This document shows, piece by piece, positions 28,091 to 36,120 of a stretch of DNA of 64,000 nucleotides. The notes under the pieces were generated by a model that worked only from the letters and a program-made list of their open reading frames with translations, had not been told where the DNA came from and made no database searches. A program made the position numbers and the translations under genes. Each line of letters opens with the position of its first letter. Within the stretch, counting starts at the first letter, position 1. Origin of the DNA: Neobacillus endophyticus (lineage in GTDB: Bacteria > Bacillota > Bacilli > Bacillales > Cytobacillaceae); the NCBI RefSeq assembly GCF_013248975.1, contig NZ_JABRWH010000001.1, positions 310,001-374,000 of the forward strand. The letters are read 5' to 3'.

Positions 28091-28228
28091 TAAGTTTGCG
28101 AAGAATTGCACTTAAAGTAACGGGTAGATTTAGTTAAACAAGAATTAAGAATAAATACACAAAAAACATCATGCTAATTTCGATGTTTTTTTATGAGATT
28201 TAACTTGTTATTTCCCCAACTATTTTAA

Positions 28229-28252
28229 GTTTTGTACTTCAAAACAGAACCC
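28229..28252 (-). repeat. inverted repeat flanking the DUF4365 gene, right copy
   Basis: Reverse complement of 26511-26534 with three mismatches. The remaining bases of 27966-28376 hold two terminators and nothing else recognisable. Confidence 0.5.
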
Positions 28253-28376
28253 GTATACGACAAGGCGCTTTTTTATTTACAGATTAATGGATAAATTAAT
28301 TTCATAAACTTATATGAGTTACATAAAGGGGAAATTTCACAGCAAAAATCACCAAGCCCATTTTTTATAAAAACAT

Positions 28377-29123
28377 TTACTTTATAATTGCCGGTGCCTC
28401 TCCTTTTCCTTCGTACCAAATTTTATATTTTAAAATACGCTGAACGGTTGTGGCATGAAATTGTTTATTTTTTCTTGTTACAAAGCCTTTTTTATTCAAT
28501 TCCTCTGCTATTTTATCCATCGAAAGCCCTTCTTCTTTTAGAAGAAAAACTGTTTCAATAATTGGAACTTCGCTTGGTTCAATAGCCAGTTTTCCAGTAC
28601 CGATAATCGATTTGTATCCTACCGGCGGTGTACCACCGAGGAACCCCCCCTTTTGCTGCTTTCTTCTTCTCCCTTCTTGCATCCGTTCTACAATCGCCAT
28701 TCTTTCAATAGTTGATCCGTATGTTTTCATGATAATCATCATAATTTTTGTTGGGTCATTTTCATAATCATTATCTTCCGTAACGGAATGTAACCTTGTC
28801 TTAGTGCGGTTCAAAAGTGTCATAATGTAACCCATATGTAGAATCTCCCTTGTTATCCGGTCGAAGCGGTGCAGTAATATGTAGTCTATATCCTTATGTT
28901 TTTTGAGCGCTTCCAGCATCGCTTCCAGCTGTTCTCTTTCAATGGTTGCTGAAGAAGCCACTTCTTCGAATTCGGCAACCATTTCAATATTATTTTCCTT
29001 GGCGTAACGTTGAACCACTTCTCTTTGACCTTCAATCGATTTATCCGCTTCTCTTTCAATTGATTTTCGGAAATAGGCAAAAGCTTTTTTATTTTTTATT
29101 CCTCCGGATGCCTTTCTAACCAT
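28377..29123 (-). CDS. serine recombinase (resolvase/invertase type, second of the element)
   Basis: About 248 residues. The catalytic domain is FAYFRKSIEREADKSIEGQR (Ser nucleophile in RKS) and LLHRFDRITREILHMG. It is followed by the start of a recombinase domain (GGTPPVGYKS.. GLSMDKIAEELNKKGFVTRK). It lacks the zinc ribbon and coiled coil of the 14.8-kb integrase, so it is a medium-size recombinase, perhaps for plasmid multimer resolution or an older insertion. The ATG at 29123 follows GGAGGCGGAACAAAG and overlaps the upstream gene by 28 bases. Confidence 0.88.
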   Translation of the reverse strand: MVRKASGGIKNKKAFAYFRKSIEREADKSIEGQREVVQRYAKENNIEMVAEFEEVASSATIEREQLEAMLEALKKHKDIDYILLHRFDRITREILHMGYIMTLLNRTKTRLHSVTEDNDYENDPTKIMMIIMKTYGSTIERMAIVERMQEGRRRKQQKGGFLGGTPPVGYKSIIGTGKLAIEPSEVPIIETVFLLKEEGLSMDKIAEELNKKGFVTRKNKQFHATTVQRILKYKIWYEGKGEAPAIIK

Positions 29124-29407
29124 CTTTGTTCCGCCTCCCATTCTATCTGTGCTTCTCTTGCATCCATGCAAATATCGCAGCTACAGCAGTTGATGCAATG
29201 GATATTTTCAAACTTGTGCTTCACACTTTCCAATTCGGAGATAAGGTGGTAAATGACACTATCGAAAGTGGCGCGGGGTACTATATTATCCAATTCAACT
29301 TGGGGATAACCACCATCTATGTAAGGTTGACGTTCTTCTTTAAAGCTCATTTTAATTTGAAGCAATTCTTCGTAAACTTTCTCTGAAACTGTAATTTTTT
29401 TACTCAT
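29096..29407 (-). CDS. small cysteine-motif protein, 103 aa, coupled to recombinase
   Basis: MSKKITVSEKVYEELLQIKM.., then a likely zinc-binding knot HCINCCSCDIC (about residues 75-85) and an acidic tail (EWEAEQRWLERHPEE). The N-terminal part resembles small ribbon-helix-helix-type proteins, which is only an impression. The ATG at 29407 follows GGAGAGGATTAT. Its end overlaps the recombinase start, so the two are translated together. Confidence 0.65.
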   Translation of the reverse strand: MSKKITVSEKVYEELLQIKMSFKEERQPYIDGGYPQVELDNIVPRATFDSVIYHLISELESVKHKFENIHCINCCSCDICMDAREAQIEWEAEQRWLERHPEE

Positions 29408-29738
29408 ATAATCCTCTCCTAACAATAGTTATTTTTACGTTCGTTCCAACGGGCGTTATAAATTTATTCCATTGTTATTAATAAAATCCTTTTTATTCAG
29501 ACTTACAAATTGTACCCCGGCAATAAAAGACTCAAAGCCAATTAAAATAACCGCAACTCTTTTTTCGATTTGCCGGCAAATAATTTAATAAAGGTTTTCA
29601 AACAAATTTAATGAAATAAAAAAAGCTTCGATAAGGAGCGAATGGAGGTTTATATTACGGACAAACAATCAGTGTAAATTTTTTCGAGGACTTTAATTGA
29701 ATTAACCTCCACTTTTAAAAAATGGGAGGTAAAAATTA

Positions 29739-30749
29739 ATGGGAAAAGTTAATCGCAAAGGGCAAGTATTATTTGATTCAAAAGGCACTTATTTAAAAAC
29801 ATTACGTGAAGGTGATATTGTCCTAACAAAAGAGCAGTTAGAAGCGGCAAAAAGAAAAAAAGAAGAAGATGCGGAAGCAGAAAAGAAAAAATTAAGATCC
29901 ACTCAAACCAGAGGGAAAGATTTTGTGAAAGAAATGATCAGCGAAGATTTTAAAGGATTAGTTTCAGGTAACGACTCAGGTCATGTACTCGAGCTAGCTG
30001 TTCGAATTAGCTTTAAAAAAGGACCAAAAAACGGGTACCTGATTATGAGTGATATCAATTCCTTAAAAGCAGCTAACTTTAATGATATGTGCAAAATTTT
30101 TGGAATACACAAAGGTGTGGAATTATCAAAGATGGGCGCATCAAAAATTATAAAAAAACTTGAAAGTAAAGACTTTCTTTGGGTGACTCGCGAAGAAAAC
30201 GATAAATATGGAAAAAAAAGAGGTAAAGATACAAAACATGAAGGAAGAATTGAAGAAACTATTTATGAAATAAATCCAAAATTCTTTGCAAAAGGAAGAA
30301 CAGAAAATGCTCAATACGTAAAGTTCTATTTAAAACATTTTAAATCTTTAACAAAAGGTTTGTCTCCGGCAGAAAAAGGCTTTCTTTTAGAAATTGCACC
30401 GTATTTTCATTATGATCAGTATGTATTATGCAAAAATCCAAACGAAACGGACCTTACAAAGCTAGAATTTTTCACGCGAGAAGAGTTAGCAGTAACTCTT
30501 GAAATGGCTTATTCTAATGTAAAAGCAAAGGTTAATGTGTTAAATAAAGCTGGAATCATTGGAGAATGGAAAACCTATGGAGTGATGGCTTTATATTTAC
30601 ATCCTGATTTGGTATTCAAAAAGGATATAATTTTTGAAGACATTGATTACACTGATAAAATACGAAAGCAATTTGAGTTAAATAAACAATCCGTTAAAGA
30701 TAAAAATAAGAGGATTGCAGGACAAGCTGAATTGTATAATTTATTTTGA
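29739..30749 (+). CDS. winged-helix replication-initiator-like protein
   Basis: A 336-residue basic protein. After a charged coiled N-terminus (about 35-65) it has two winged-helix-like stretches: GYLIMSDINSLKAANFNDMC to KIIKKLESKDFLWVTREEN (about 100-155), and LTKLEFFTREELAVTLEMAY to VKAKVNVLNKAGIIGEWK (about 230-280). The layout recalls Firmicute plasmid Rep or RepL-like initiators. Four 22-23 bp iterons lie 470 bases downstream, which supports a replication role. GGGAGGTAAAAATTA precedes the ATG. Assignment by fold impression and context only. The 330 bases upstream show no other gene. Confidence 0.6.
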   Translation: MGKVNRKGQVLFDSKGTYLKTLREGDIVLTKEQLEAAKRKKEEDAEAEKKKLRSTQTRGKDFVKEMISEDFKGLVSGNDSGHVLELAVRISFKKGPKNGYLIMSDINSLKAANFNDMCKIFGIHKGVELSKMGASKIIKKLESKDFLWVTREENDKYGKKRGKDTKHEGRIEETIYEINPKFFAKGRTENAQYVKFYLKHFKSLTKGLSPAEKGFLLEIAPYFHYDQYVLCKNPNETDLTKLEFFTREELAVTLEMAYSNVKAKVNVLNKAGIIGEWKTYGVMALYLHPDLVFKKDIIFEDIDYTDKIRKQFELNKQSVKDKNKRIAGQAELYNLF

Positions 30750-30930
30750 TAAATATTTAGCGGTCTTTGACTGCTTTTTTTTTCCAAAGGCTGTTTTCGT
30801 ATAGATTGTTTCTCTTTGAAACAAAAAAAACCTTGGAATTATATTAATCCAAAGTCTTTTAGAGTTTGATGCCATTGAATGGTATTTTGAAATTACTTTT
30901 TATAGGTCCTACTAATGATTGGGGCATTTG

Positions 30931-31092
30931 TTATTTGTAATACGGAGTGATGTCGATAGTATCTTCTAAGTCACATAAGCGACTATCCATTGCATTTTTT
31001 ATGTCATTTTTGCTTAATCCCAAATCGTTCAATTTCTTTAAGATTTCCTTTTGAATCTCTATAGGTAATTGAGCAATATACATTGTTTTCAT
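30931..31092 (-). CDS. small protein, 53 aa
   Basis: MKTMYIAQLPIEIQKEILKK.. ending ..CDLEDTIDITPYYK. A compact helical protein, convergent with the replication-like gene. AAGGA lies 11 bases before the ATG at 31092; an in-frame ATG at 31104 abuts it. Similar LPxEIQ-type short proteins occur in Bacillus plasmids, from memory. Function unknown. Confidence 0.55.
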   Translation of the reverse strand: MKTMYIAQLPIEIQKEILKKLNDLGLSKNDIKNAMDSRLCDLEDTIDITPYYK

Positions 31093-31221
31093 TAGATGCT
31101 TCATTCCTTCACTATATGTGTCTTTTGTGTATTATATATTATATAGCATTATTTTAAAAAATCTAAAAAATAACAATGTTTACCAAATCAGCCTTTACAA
31201 AAAAATGATTAGGCTAATTAT

Positions 31222-31311
31222 GTTTACTATTAGAGGCTTAAAAAGTTTATTATTCAGAGTTAAAAAAGTTTACTATCAGAGCTAAAAAAGATTACTATTA
31301 TTTAAGCTTTA
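31222..31311. repeat. iteron array, four copies
   Basis: Direct repeats with core GTTTACTATCAGAGCTAAAA start at 31222, 31245, 31268 and 31290 (spacing 23, 23, 22). Copies: GTTTACTATTAGAGG, GTTTATTATTCAGAG, GTTTACTATCAGAG, GATTACTATTATTT. A weaker match (GTTTACCAAATCAG) sits at 31178, exactly two periods earlier. The setting beside a Rep-like gene, in AT-rich DNA, is typical of an iteron origin. Confidence 0.75.
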
Positions 31312-31364
31312 ATTTTGACCATTAACGCTTTTTTTATGTATTGTATTCTTCTGAATATTATAAG

Positions 31365-31388
31365 GACGCGTAGCGTCTATTTTTGTTT
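31365..31388 (+). terminator. small hairpin with T run
   Basis: GACGC GTA GCGTC followed by TATTTTTGTTT. It would stop rightward transcription leaving the iteron region. Confidence 0.6.
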
Positions 31389-31622
31389 AGATTGTTTCAC
31401 ATTCTCAATTAGAGGCACGATTAATGTATTGCAAACTTTAAAACTAACGATTGTTTTAATTATGCAACCGAGGCGATTGGACTGGATAATGTCAGCACTC
31501 TCTCTTCTCGAGTAGAGCCATCTTTTTAATTGCTTAGCACTTACTAACTCTGCTTCTGTTAAACTACTTCCAATGAATAATAGGAACAGTGCCATAAACA
31601 AAAGACTCCTATACTTCTTCAT
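31377..31622 (-). CDS. possible small exported protein, 81 aa
   Basis: Starts MKKYRSLLFMALFLLFIGSS with a good signal-peptide shape (Lys-Lys, hydrophobic core, then LTEAELVSA). The rest has no recognisable domain. GAGG sits only 3 bases from the ATG, which is tight. The frame overlaps a plus-strand hairpin at its end. Real gene status is doubtful. Confidence 0.35.
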   Translation of the reverse strand: MKKYRSLLFMALFLLFIGSSLTEAELVSAKQLKRWLYSRRESADIIQSNRLGCIIKTIVSFKVCNTLIVPLIENVKQSKQK

Positions 31623-31837
31623 TTTCCTCAACTTTGTCACTTTGTGGATTGACTACTTCATTTTATCATTTGTAGCAAAAATTACCTATACGAAAAATTA
31701 TAAGTGTATCTACTTACCAATGACCATATCCTCCCGTATCTGGGATCTGGTCCAAAACCGTGTTTTTTTAATACCATTCTTTAATCAAACCAACTATACA
31801 AACCATTGACATATATACCATTAATTTATATAATTAA

Positions 31838-31869
31838 ATCACAAATCAATAAATACAAATCAAAAATCA
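31838..31869. promoter_or_regulatory. candidate XRE operator, copy B
   Basis: Reverse-complemented it reads TGATTTTTGATTTGTA then TTTATTGATTTGTGAT, almost the block at 17371-17400. It lies 46-77 bases before the gene at 31915. Confidence 0.6.
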
Positions 31870-31914
31870 TTTTACTTAAAACTGAAATTATTTCCGGAAG
31901 AGGAGAATAAAGAA

Positions 31915-32151
31915 ATGAATTTTAACACCCTTTTAGAAGATGAAATAAAAGATTTGGCAGAAAGATTGCAAAATCATGTTGATGCCGAAGAAAAAGACTA
32001 CGGTTTTGATTGGGGAGGAATATTTTTCTATTTCCATCAAGATAAAAGCATTACAATAACGGTTGAAACTCTGGGAGAATTTTGCTTTTTAACTTCAAAA
32101 TCAGCAGCAGAATTTGTTATTTTTAATGTAATACCTTTTATAAACAAATAA
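31915..32151 (+). CDS. hypothetical protein, 78 aa, under the XRE-type operator
   Basis: MNFNTLLEDEIKDLAERLQN.. with an acidic helix followed by DYGFDWGGIFFYFHQDKSIT and a short C-terminal helix. Soluble and acidic. GAGGAG lies 9 bases before the ATG. Family not recognised. Its promoter shares repeats with that of the XRE regulator gene 14 kb away in the same element, so it is probably part of the same regulon. Confidence 0.65.
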   Translation: MNFNTLLEDEIKDLAERLQNHVDAEEKDYGFDWGGIFFYFHQDKSITITVETLGEFCFLTSKSAAEFVIFNVIPFINK

Positions 32152-32322
32152 AAACAAGATTATTTAGAATATTCTGTTCGCTGAAATTGACTAATTCTAC
32201 ACGAATAGTGTCTTGGCTTCCCTTCTCCCTTTAAAATGGATAACGGTTGCAATGGATGAGGTATCGGAAGTTTGGCAAGTGAATTACTCATGATGTGGTC
32301 CTTCGATGATAATGCGTACACG

Positions 32323-32349
32323 AAGATAGCGGAAGCTATCTTTTTTAAT
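32323..32349 (+). terminator. intrinsic terminator
   Basis: AAGATAGC / GCTATCTT with loop GGAA and a T run. It probably ends the transcript of the 78-residue gene. Between 32350 and 32616 nothing gene-like was seen. Confidence 0.75.
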
Positions 32350-32616
32350 TCTTTTCTTATGTATTAGATAGATTGGTATCAAAATCTTGATTGGATTTTG
32401 GACCTTTTTTATGATGATCTCTCAAAATTGATTTTCTTTCACAGTTTCAAGAATTTCGTTTATCATACTTTCAAGCTTATTTCATGACTATGACCATCTT
32501 TTTAGTAAGGTCCTCTCTGAATTGTTAAGCTTCCAAAGGTTGGATCCTTTGCCCAAAGCTATTAACGCCTTCTGATAATGAGTTTTTGGAAATGTTGGAT
32601 TTTTAAGGATTTATAG

Positions 32617-32814
32617 TCAACCGAAAGGACCCTCAGCAAAGATGATACTTTTACTTTGCATATTTACACATTGGAATTAAATGAAAAACTTGAATACAAG
32701 ATGGAAAAGAAGCTATCCGAGAGAACCTTTGGCACTTTAGTGAGCTTTTTGAAATCCTTTTCTGCATTTGATTCCGATGAGATTATGGATTTTGAAGAAA
32801 AATACCTTAACTAA
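32617..32814 (+). pseudogene. remnant frame, 65 codons
   Basis: Open stretch reading KDDTFTLHIYTLELNEKLEY and then KMEKKLSERTFGTLVSFLKS before FSAFDSDEIMDFEEKYLN. Protein-like, but it opens after a stop, without a binding site at any in-frame ATG. Probably the C-terminal part of a decayed gene. Confidence 0.35.
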
Positions 32815-32845
32815 CTTTTTTATAACTCTCCAAATCTCAATTAAC

Positions 32846-32877
32846 ATAAAAATACGAGCCTTTATATAATGGCTCGC
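32846..32877 (-). terminator. terminator, works on minus strand
   Basis: CGAGCC / GGCTCG with a 10-base loop. The minus strand continues TATTTTTATG and the plus strand CGTTTTTATG, so it may be bidirectional. It ends the cluster of tiny minus-strand ORFs. Confidence 0.7.
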
Positions 32878-32881
32878 GTTT

Positions 32882-32959
32882 TTATGCGTTTTTATTATCA
32901 TTCATCGGTTGTTTTTTCGGGAACCAAAGTAATCTCCATCTTTGAAATGCCTTTTGCAT
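32882..32959 (-). CDS. tiny ORF, 25 aa
   Basis: MQKAFQRWRLLWFPKKQPMN.. a basic, Trp-rich peptide. AGAGG lies 5 bases before the ATG. It lies 8 bases downstream of the 36-residue ORF and just before a terminator. It could equally be chance. Confidence 0.3.
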   Translation of the reverse strand: MQKAFQRWRLLWFPKKQPMNDNKNA

Positions 32960-32967
32960 TCTAACCT

Positions 32968-33078
32968 CTACAATTTTTTTAAGCGACTTGTGAACTCTTC
33001 GTTAATGCGTTCATCTGAAAGGGCTAAATCAATGATTTCATCTTCGATTTCTTTTTTCCATATATTTATAATCTTCAT
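32968..33078 (-). CDS. tiny ORF, 36 aa, coupled
   Basis: MKIINIWKKEIEDEIIDLAL.. charged helix. Its ATG overlaps the TAA of the frame upstream (TAATG), a usual sign of coupled translation. Family not recognised. Confidence 0.35.
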   Translation of the reverse strand: MKIINIWKKEIEDEIIDLALSDERINEEFTSRLKKL

Positions 33079-33254
33079 TAAAGTTCAGTCAACGATGAAA
33101 AACAAGATTCGCCCGTGTCATTTGTAAAATGGAGCGTAACTTCTGCATCGTTTTCTTCAAAATGAAAACTGGCATCAATTTCATAATTGATCCGTCCGGT
33201 GGAAAAATATTCAGCTTTTTTATAACCCAGTAATGTCACATTCCAATTTTACAT
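33078..33254 (-). pseudogene. small gene with stop at codon 2
   Basis: A well-placed GGAGAGGTAAAAA precedes ATG TAA. Without that TAA the frame would give a 58-residue beta-rich protein (NWNVTLLGYKKAEYFSTGRI.. ending TGESCFSSLTEL). A GTG at 33239 could rescue part of it. It looks recently inactivated. Confidence 0.45.
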
Positions 33255-33352
33255 TTTTTACCTCTCCCGTTTTTATTTTACTTGATTCGGGAATGAGAGT
33301 TAACACGGGTATATTCCTAACCATTCTTTCCAAGAAAAATGGATTGTTGTAA

Positions 33353-33392
33353 AACAGGAAAAAACAATATTTTAATATTGTTTTTTCCTGTT
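33353..33392 (-). terminator. 19-bp perfect hairpin at the end of the tyrosine recombinase
   Basis: AACAGGAAAAAACAATATT pairs with its exact complement around a 2-base loop. It spans the recombinase stop codon (33372). The long A/T-rich stem is unusual for a terminator and could also be a recombination or termination site. Confidence 0.65.
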
Positions 33393-34856
33393 TAAAAAGC
33401 GATATGGTCCATTAGCATCCGAGCGGTTATGAGACATTTGCTCAGAAGCTAAGCTATTGCGCAGCCAATTTATGTTACGGTGCATCAATTCTTCTCTATC
33501 GTACTTCGGAACAATGACAGGTTTGCCATCATTTCCTAAAACCTTATATTTAGGCGTTACCCAATATTTTTTACCGTTCTTGCCGGTTCTTTCTTCACGA
33601 TACACCTTCATCACCGGAGAACCATCTTTTTTATAAACGACGTTTCCGTTCGAATCGGTTTTGGGAATAAATTTCGGTTTCATTAACGGAATCAATGGAT
33701 TATGTGGTTTATATTTATTTCCATGTTTATCTTTAAGAATAATATCCGCAAGCTTCAGCAAATTATCTACCACTTCTTCACGGCTCATTTCCGGAATGAT
33801 TCTTGTATCTAAATTTTCCATCGCAGCCGGGCGGAAAGCATGATATCCTTTCCAATCAATCCCTGATTTTGCAGCAGCTTCCGATAGTGCATTTTTCAAT
33901 GTATGCTCCGAGAAATCATCGCCGAAAATCTTATCTGTTCGTCTAAACTCTCCGGAATTCCATAATTTTTGAAGATATTTTTCCGTTTGGAGCACCATCG
34001 CCAATTGATGACGGTTATTTTTCATTAAACCATCTTCTAAAAGCTCAAAAAATGGATTTACTTTGCCTTTAAAATCTAAAACCATACCCCAGGTGACACT
34101 AAAGAGTGTTTCTTCACGCAATCCTACATACGTAAGTACAGCGGAAGCAACCTGAGCTTGTTGTTTATCTTCTAAATTTGCGATGATCTGCTCCGCTTGT
34201 TCCAGTGTATAACCACGCTTGCCATCTGTTTCCCCCATGTTTCGAACGAAATCTTCTTTTTTCTTTTCTCCAACAATTCCTTTATGTATTTTTGGTTTGA
34301 TTAGATTGCTAATGTGGCTATTAATACCTACTTTAACCGTACACTCACGCCATTTTTTTAAATCCCCAAGATATCTGCTTAAAGTTGAATTGGTGCAACC
34401 ATTATCTTTTTTCCATTTGAGAAAAGTAGTAACATGATGATGATTAATATGCGCAAGTCCCTGAATTTCTCTAATCGAAGTTTCCCCGGCATCTCTCCGC
34501 TTTTTTTCTTCCATGATGATAAACCGAATTAAATCATCACTGACGGAACGAACACCTTTCATTTTGTTTAAACTCCAAATTCCATCCGCATGATTATTTG
34601 CTCCACCCTTTTTGGCATTGGTTTTTCTATCATATCCAGCTACTGCACGTTTTCCCAAATCTGTAAAATCATTATCTGAAATAATACGTTTAGAAGCAGT
34701 ATTGAGATTGAAATATTTATGTCTCATCTCATCATCCCAACCATCTTCATCCCGGATTTTCAGCTTCGCCCAACTTTGTATTTTCAGATTCCCATCTTCA
34801 TCTCGTTTGTTATATATTCCCCGGCGTGTATTTGCACGTATCATTGTTGTTTCCAT
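33372..34856 (-). CDS. divergent tyrosine recombinase
   Basis: A 494-residue protein. Catalytic-domain marks are VASAVLTYVGLREETLFSV (Arg 247), YHAFRPAAMENL (His 339, Arg 342), SEQMSHNRSD (His 476) and a candidate nucleophile Tyr 485 in GPYRFL. Between Arg 342 and His 476 lie 133 residues where usual integrases have about 20-25. This inserted part is Lys-rich and repetitive (KYKPHNPLIPLMKPKF.., YREERTGKNGKKYW..). An N-terminal SAM-like core-binding part is at about 105-180. The ATG follows AGGGGGTGTTGTT. A LexA-like sequence lies just upstream. Probably part of the plasmid-like module. Confidence 0.75.
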   Translation of the reverse strand: METTMIRANTRRGIYNKRDEDGNLKIQSWAKLKIRDEDGWDDEMRHKYFNLNTASKRIISDNDFTDLGKRAVAGYDRKTNAKKGGANNHADGIWSLNKMKGVRSVSDDLIRFIIMEEKKRRDAGETSIREIQGLAHINHHHVTTFLKWKKDNGCTNSTLSRYLGDLKKWRECTVKVGINSHISNLIKPKIHKGIVGEKKKEDFVRNMGETDGKRGYTLEQAEQIIANLEDKQQAQVASAVLTYVGLREETLFSVTWGMVLDFKGKVNPFFELLEDGLMKNNRHQLAMVLQTEKYLQKLWNSGEFRRTDKIFGDDFSEHTLKNALSEAAAKSGIDWKGYHAFRPAAMENLDTRIIPEMSREEVVDNLLKLADIILKDKHGNKYKPHNPLIPLMKPKFIPKTDSNGNVVYKKDGSPVMKVYREERTGKNGKKYWVTPKYKVLGNDGKPVIVPKYDREELMHRNINWLRNSLASEQMSHNRSDANGPYRFLNRKKQY

Positions 34857-34877
34857 AACAACACCCCCTAATATATG

Positions 34878-34891
34878 CGAACAAACATTCC
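34878..34891. promoter_or_regulatory. LexA-like box before the tyrosine recombinase
   Basis: CGAACAAACATTCC resembles CGAAC-N4-GTTCG with the central G of GTTC changed to A. It lies 21 bases upstream of the recombinase ATG. Confidence 0.4.
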
Positions 34892-34962
34892 TATAAATTA
34901 TAACCTCTCTTTTTCAAAAATTGTGGAAAAATCAAGGAAAAGAATGTCAATGCCGGATGGGC

Positions 34963-35156
34963 GCAACGGGTCAATCCGTTGCATCGATCGGGAGCCTGAA
35001 AGTTCATTTTTTCATCAAATAATTTCGCTAACAGCCTCTCAATATGAATTGGGCAAAAAGAGTGCGCCCAATTCCATATTGAGAGGCTTGAAGACCTCGT
35101 AGCCTTGTGCCTACAGCGCGTAAGACTACCGCAATCATCTCGCTTCGCAGTGATTG
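34963..35156. other. hairpin cluster, transfer- or single-strand-origin-like
   Basis: Three stem-loops in a gene-free stretch. (1) GCAACGG / CCGTTGC at 34963-34982. (2) A 21-22 bp stem with one bulge, arms 35034-35054 and 35066-35087, whose loop and right arm contain AGTGCGCCC. (3) CAATCA / TGATTG at 35132-35156. AGTGCGCCC resembles the nick core TAAGTGCGCCC of MOBQ transfer origins. No relaxase gene was found in the element. Confidence 0.5.
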
Positions 35157-35828
35157 TAAAAAACAAAAAATGGCATGCAAAAAGCACGCGATTTTTTAGG
35201 TTCGTAAAAAATCCGTGTATCTACGATGTTTAGTTGTTTGCATTTTTGACTCATTACCATGAATCCTCTAAAAACATATTTGCTTGCTTAAGGCGTGGCG
35301 TAACACGAAGGTGTCCGCAAGGATTCAAAGTTCAAGCGATTCAAAAATACAGAAATTTTAAAAGCAAACTACAAGCTTCGAATTCAATCCAACAGGTTAT
35401 GCCAGATTATCAATCTTCTAAGATTTCCATTTTCTTTTTCTGATTGATTAAGAATTCTATATCCCTATTATTTTTTATTACTCTTTTTCTACAAATTTTC
35501 ACTCTTTTATAATTTTTATTCTTGTGACTGGCTTTCATCATAATGACTGACAACACCAATAACGATCATTGATGAAGGAAGCTCAATCGGTACATTCAAA
35601 AAAATCAATTCAGCATCCGCGCCAATTAGAATCGTTATCCATATTCATTTTAAGTGGGCACTACTTAGTTAATGGTTATCAGATTTATTTTAATTGCCCA
35701 CCTGTAACTAGTTGAAATCAGTTTCACAAAGGTAATCCTATACAAAACTAAAGTATATTTTTCTTACACTTATATAATACCAAATTTTACCATTGTGTCA
35801 ACTTTAACTTCCATCCTTTGGTTAACTA
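35157..35828. other. gene-poor stretch with a remnant frame
   Basis: Nothing is seen apart from a minus-strand open stretch ending at 35516 (AELIFLNVPIELPSSMIVIG then VVSHYDESQSQE), which has no start and looks like a relic. The AT content is high. Confidence 0.4.
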
Positions 35829-36001
35829 TTATGAGTACAGAGTCAAACGCACAGATAACTGGTATACCCGCACCGATCTACTTCCAAGGAGTTTTTTGTA
35901 TTCGTACTTATAACCAAATGAAACAGAATCCTCAAAAATTAATATTTTGTGATTGCTCCCATAGATAACAATAAAATAAGCGCAATCAGCCGATACCCCA
36001 T
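35829..36001 (-). pseudogene. possible frameshifted small membrane/secreted protein
   Basis: GGAGGAGAA precedes ATG and a 20-residue hydrophobic peptide (MGYRLIALILLLSMGAITKY) that stops. One frame over, the sequence continues FEDSVSFGYKYEYKKLLGSR.. to 35829. A frameshift in a small exported protein would explain it. Confidence 0.35.
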
Positions 36002-36120
36002 TTCTCCTCCTTATTTCGAGCAAACAGTTTCAAAAAATATAAACCATTTACTGAATTATTCTCATTTTTTACTACTTAAGTTATTATTGAAAATATACAA
36101 ATTATTTATTTTTCATTTGG

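Noticed and set aside
31178..31311. CRISPR-like spacing of repeats
   Set aside because: Repeats are adjacent 22-23 bp units with no unique spacers, so they are iterons and not a CRISPR array; no cas gene is present.
31573..31809. 78-residue hydrophobic plus-strand frame
   Set aside because: No binding site, and antisense to a frame with a better signal-peptide start.
35234..35443. 69-residue plus-strand frame
   Set aside because: No binding site; lies in the origin-like noncoding stretch.
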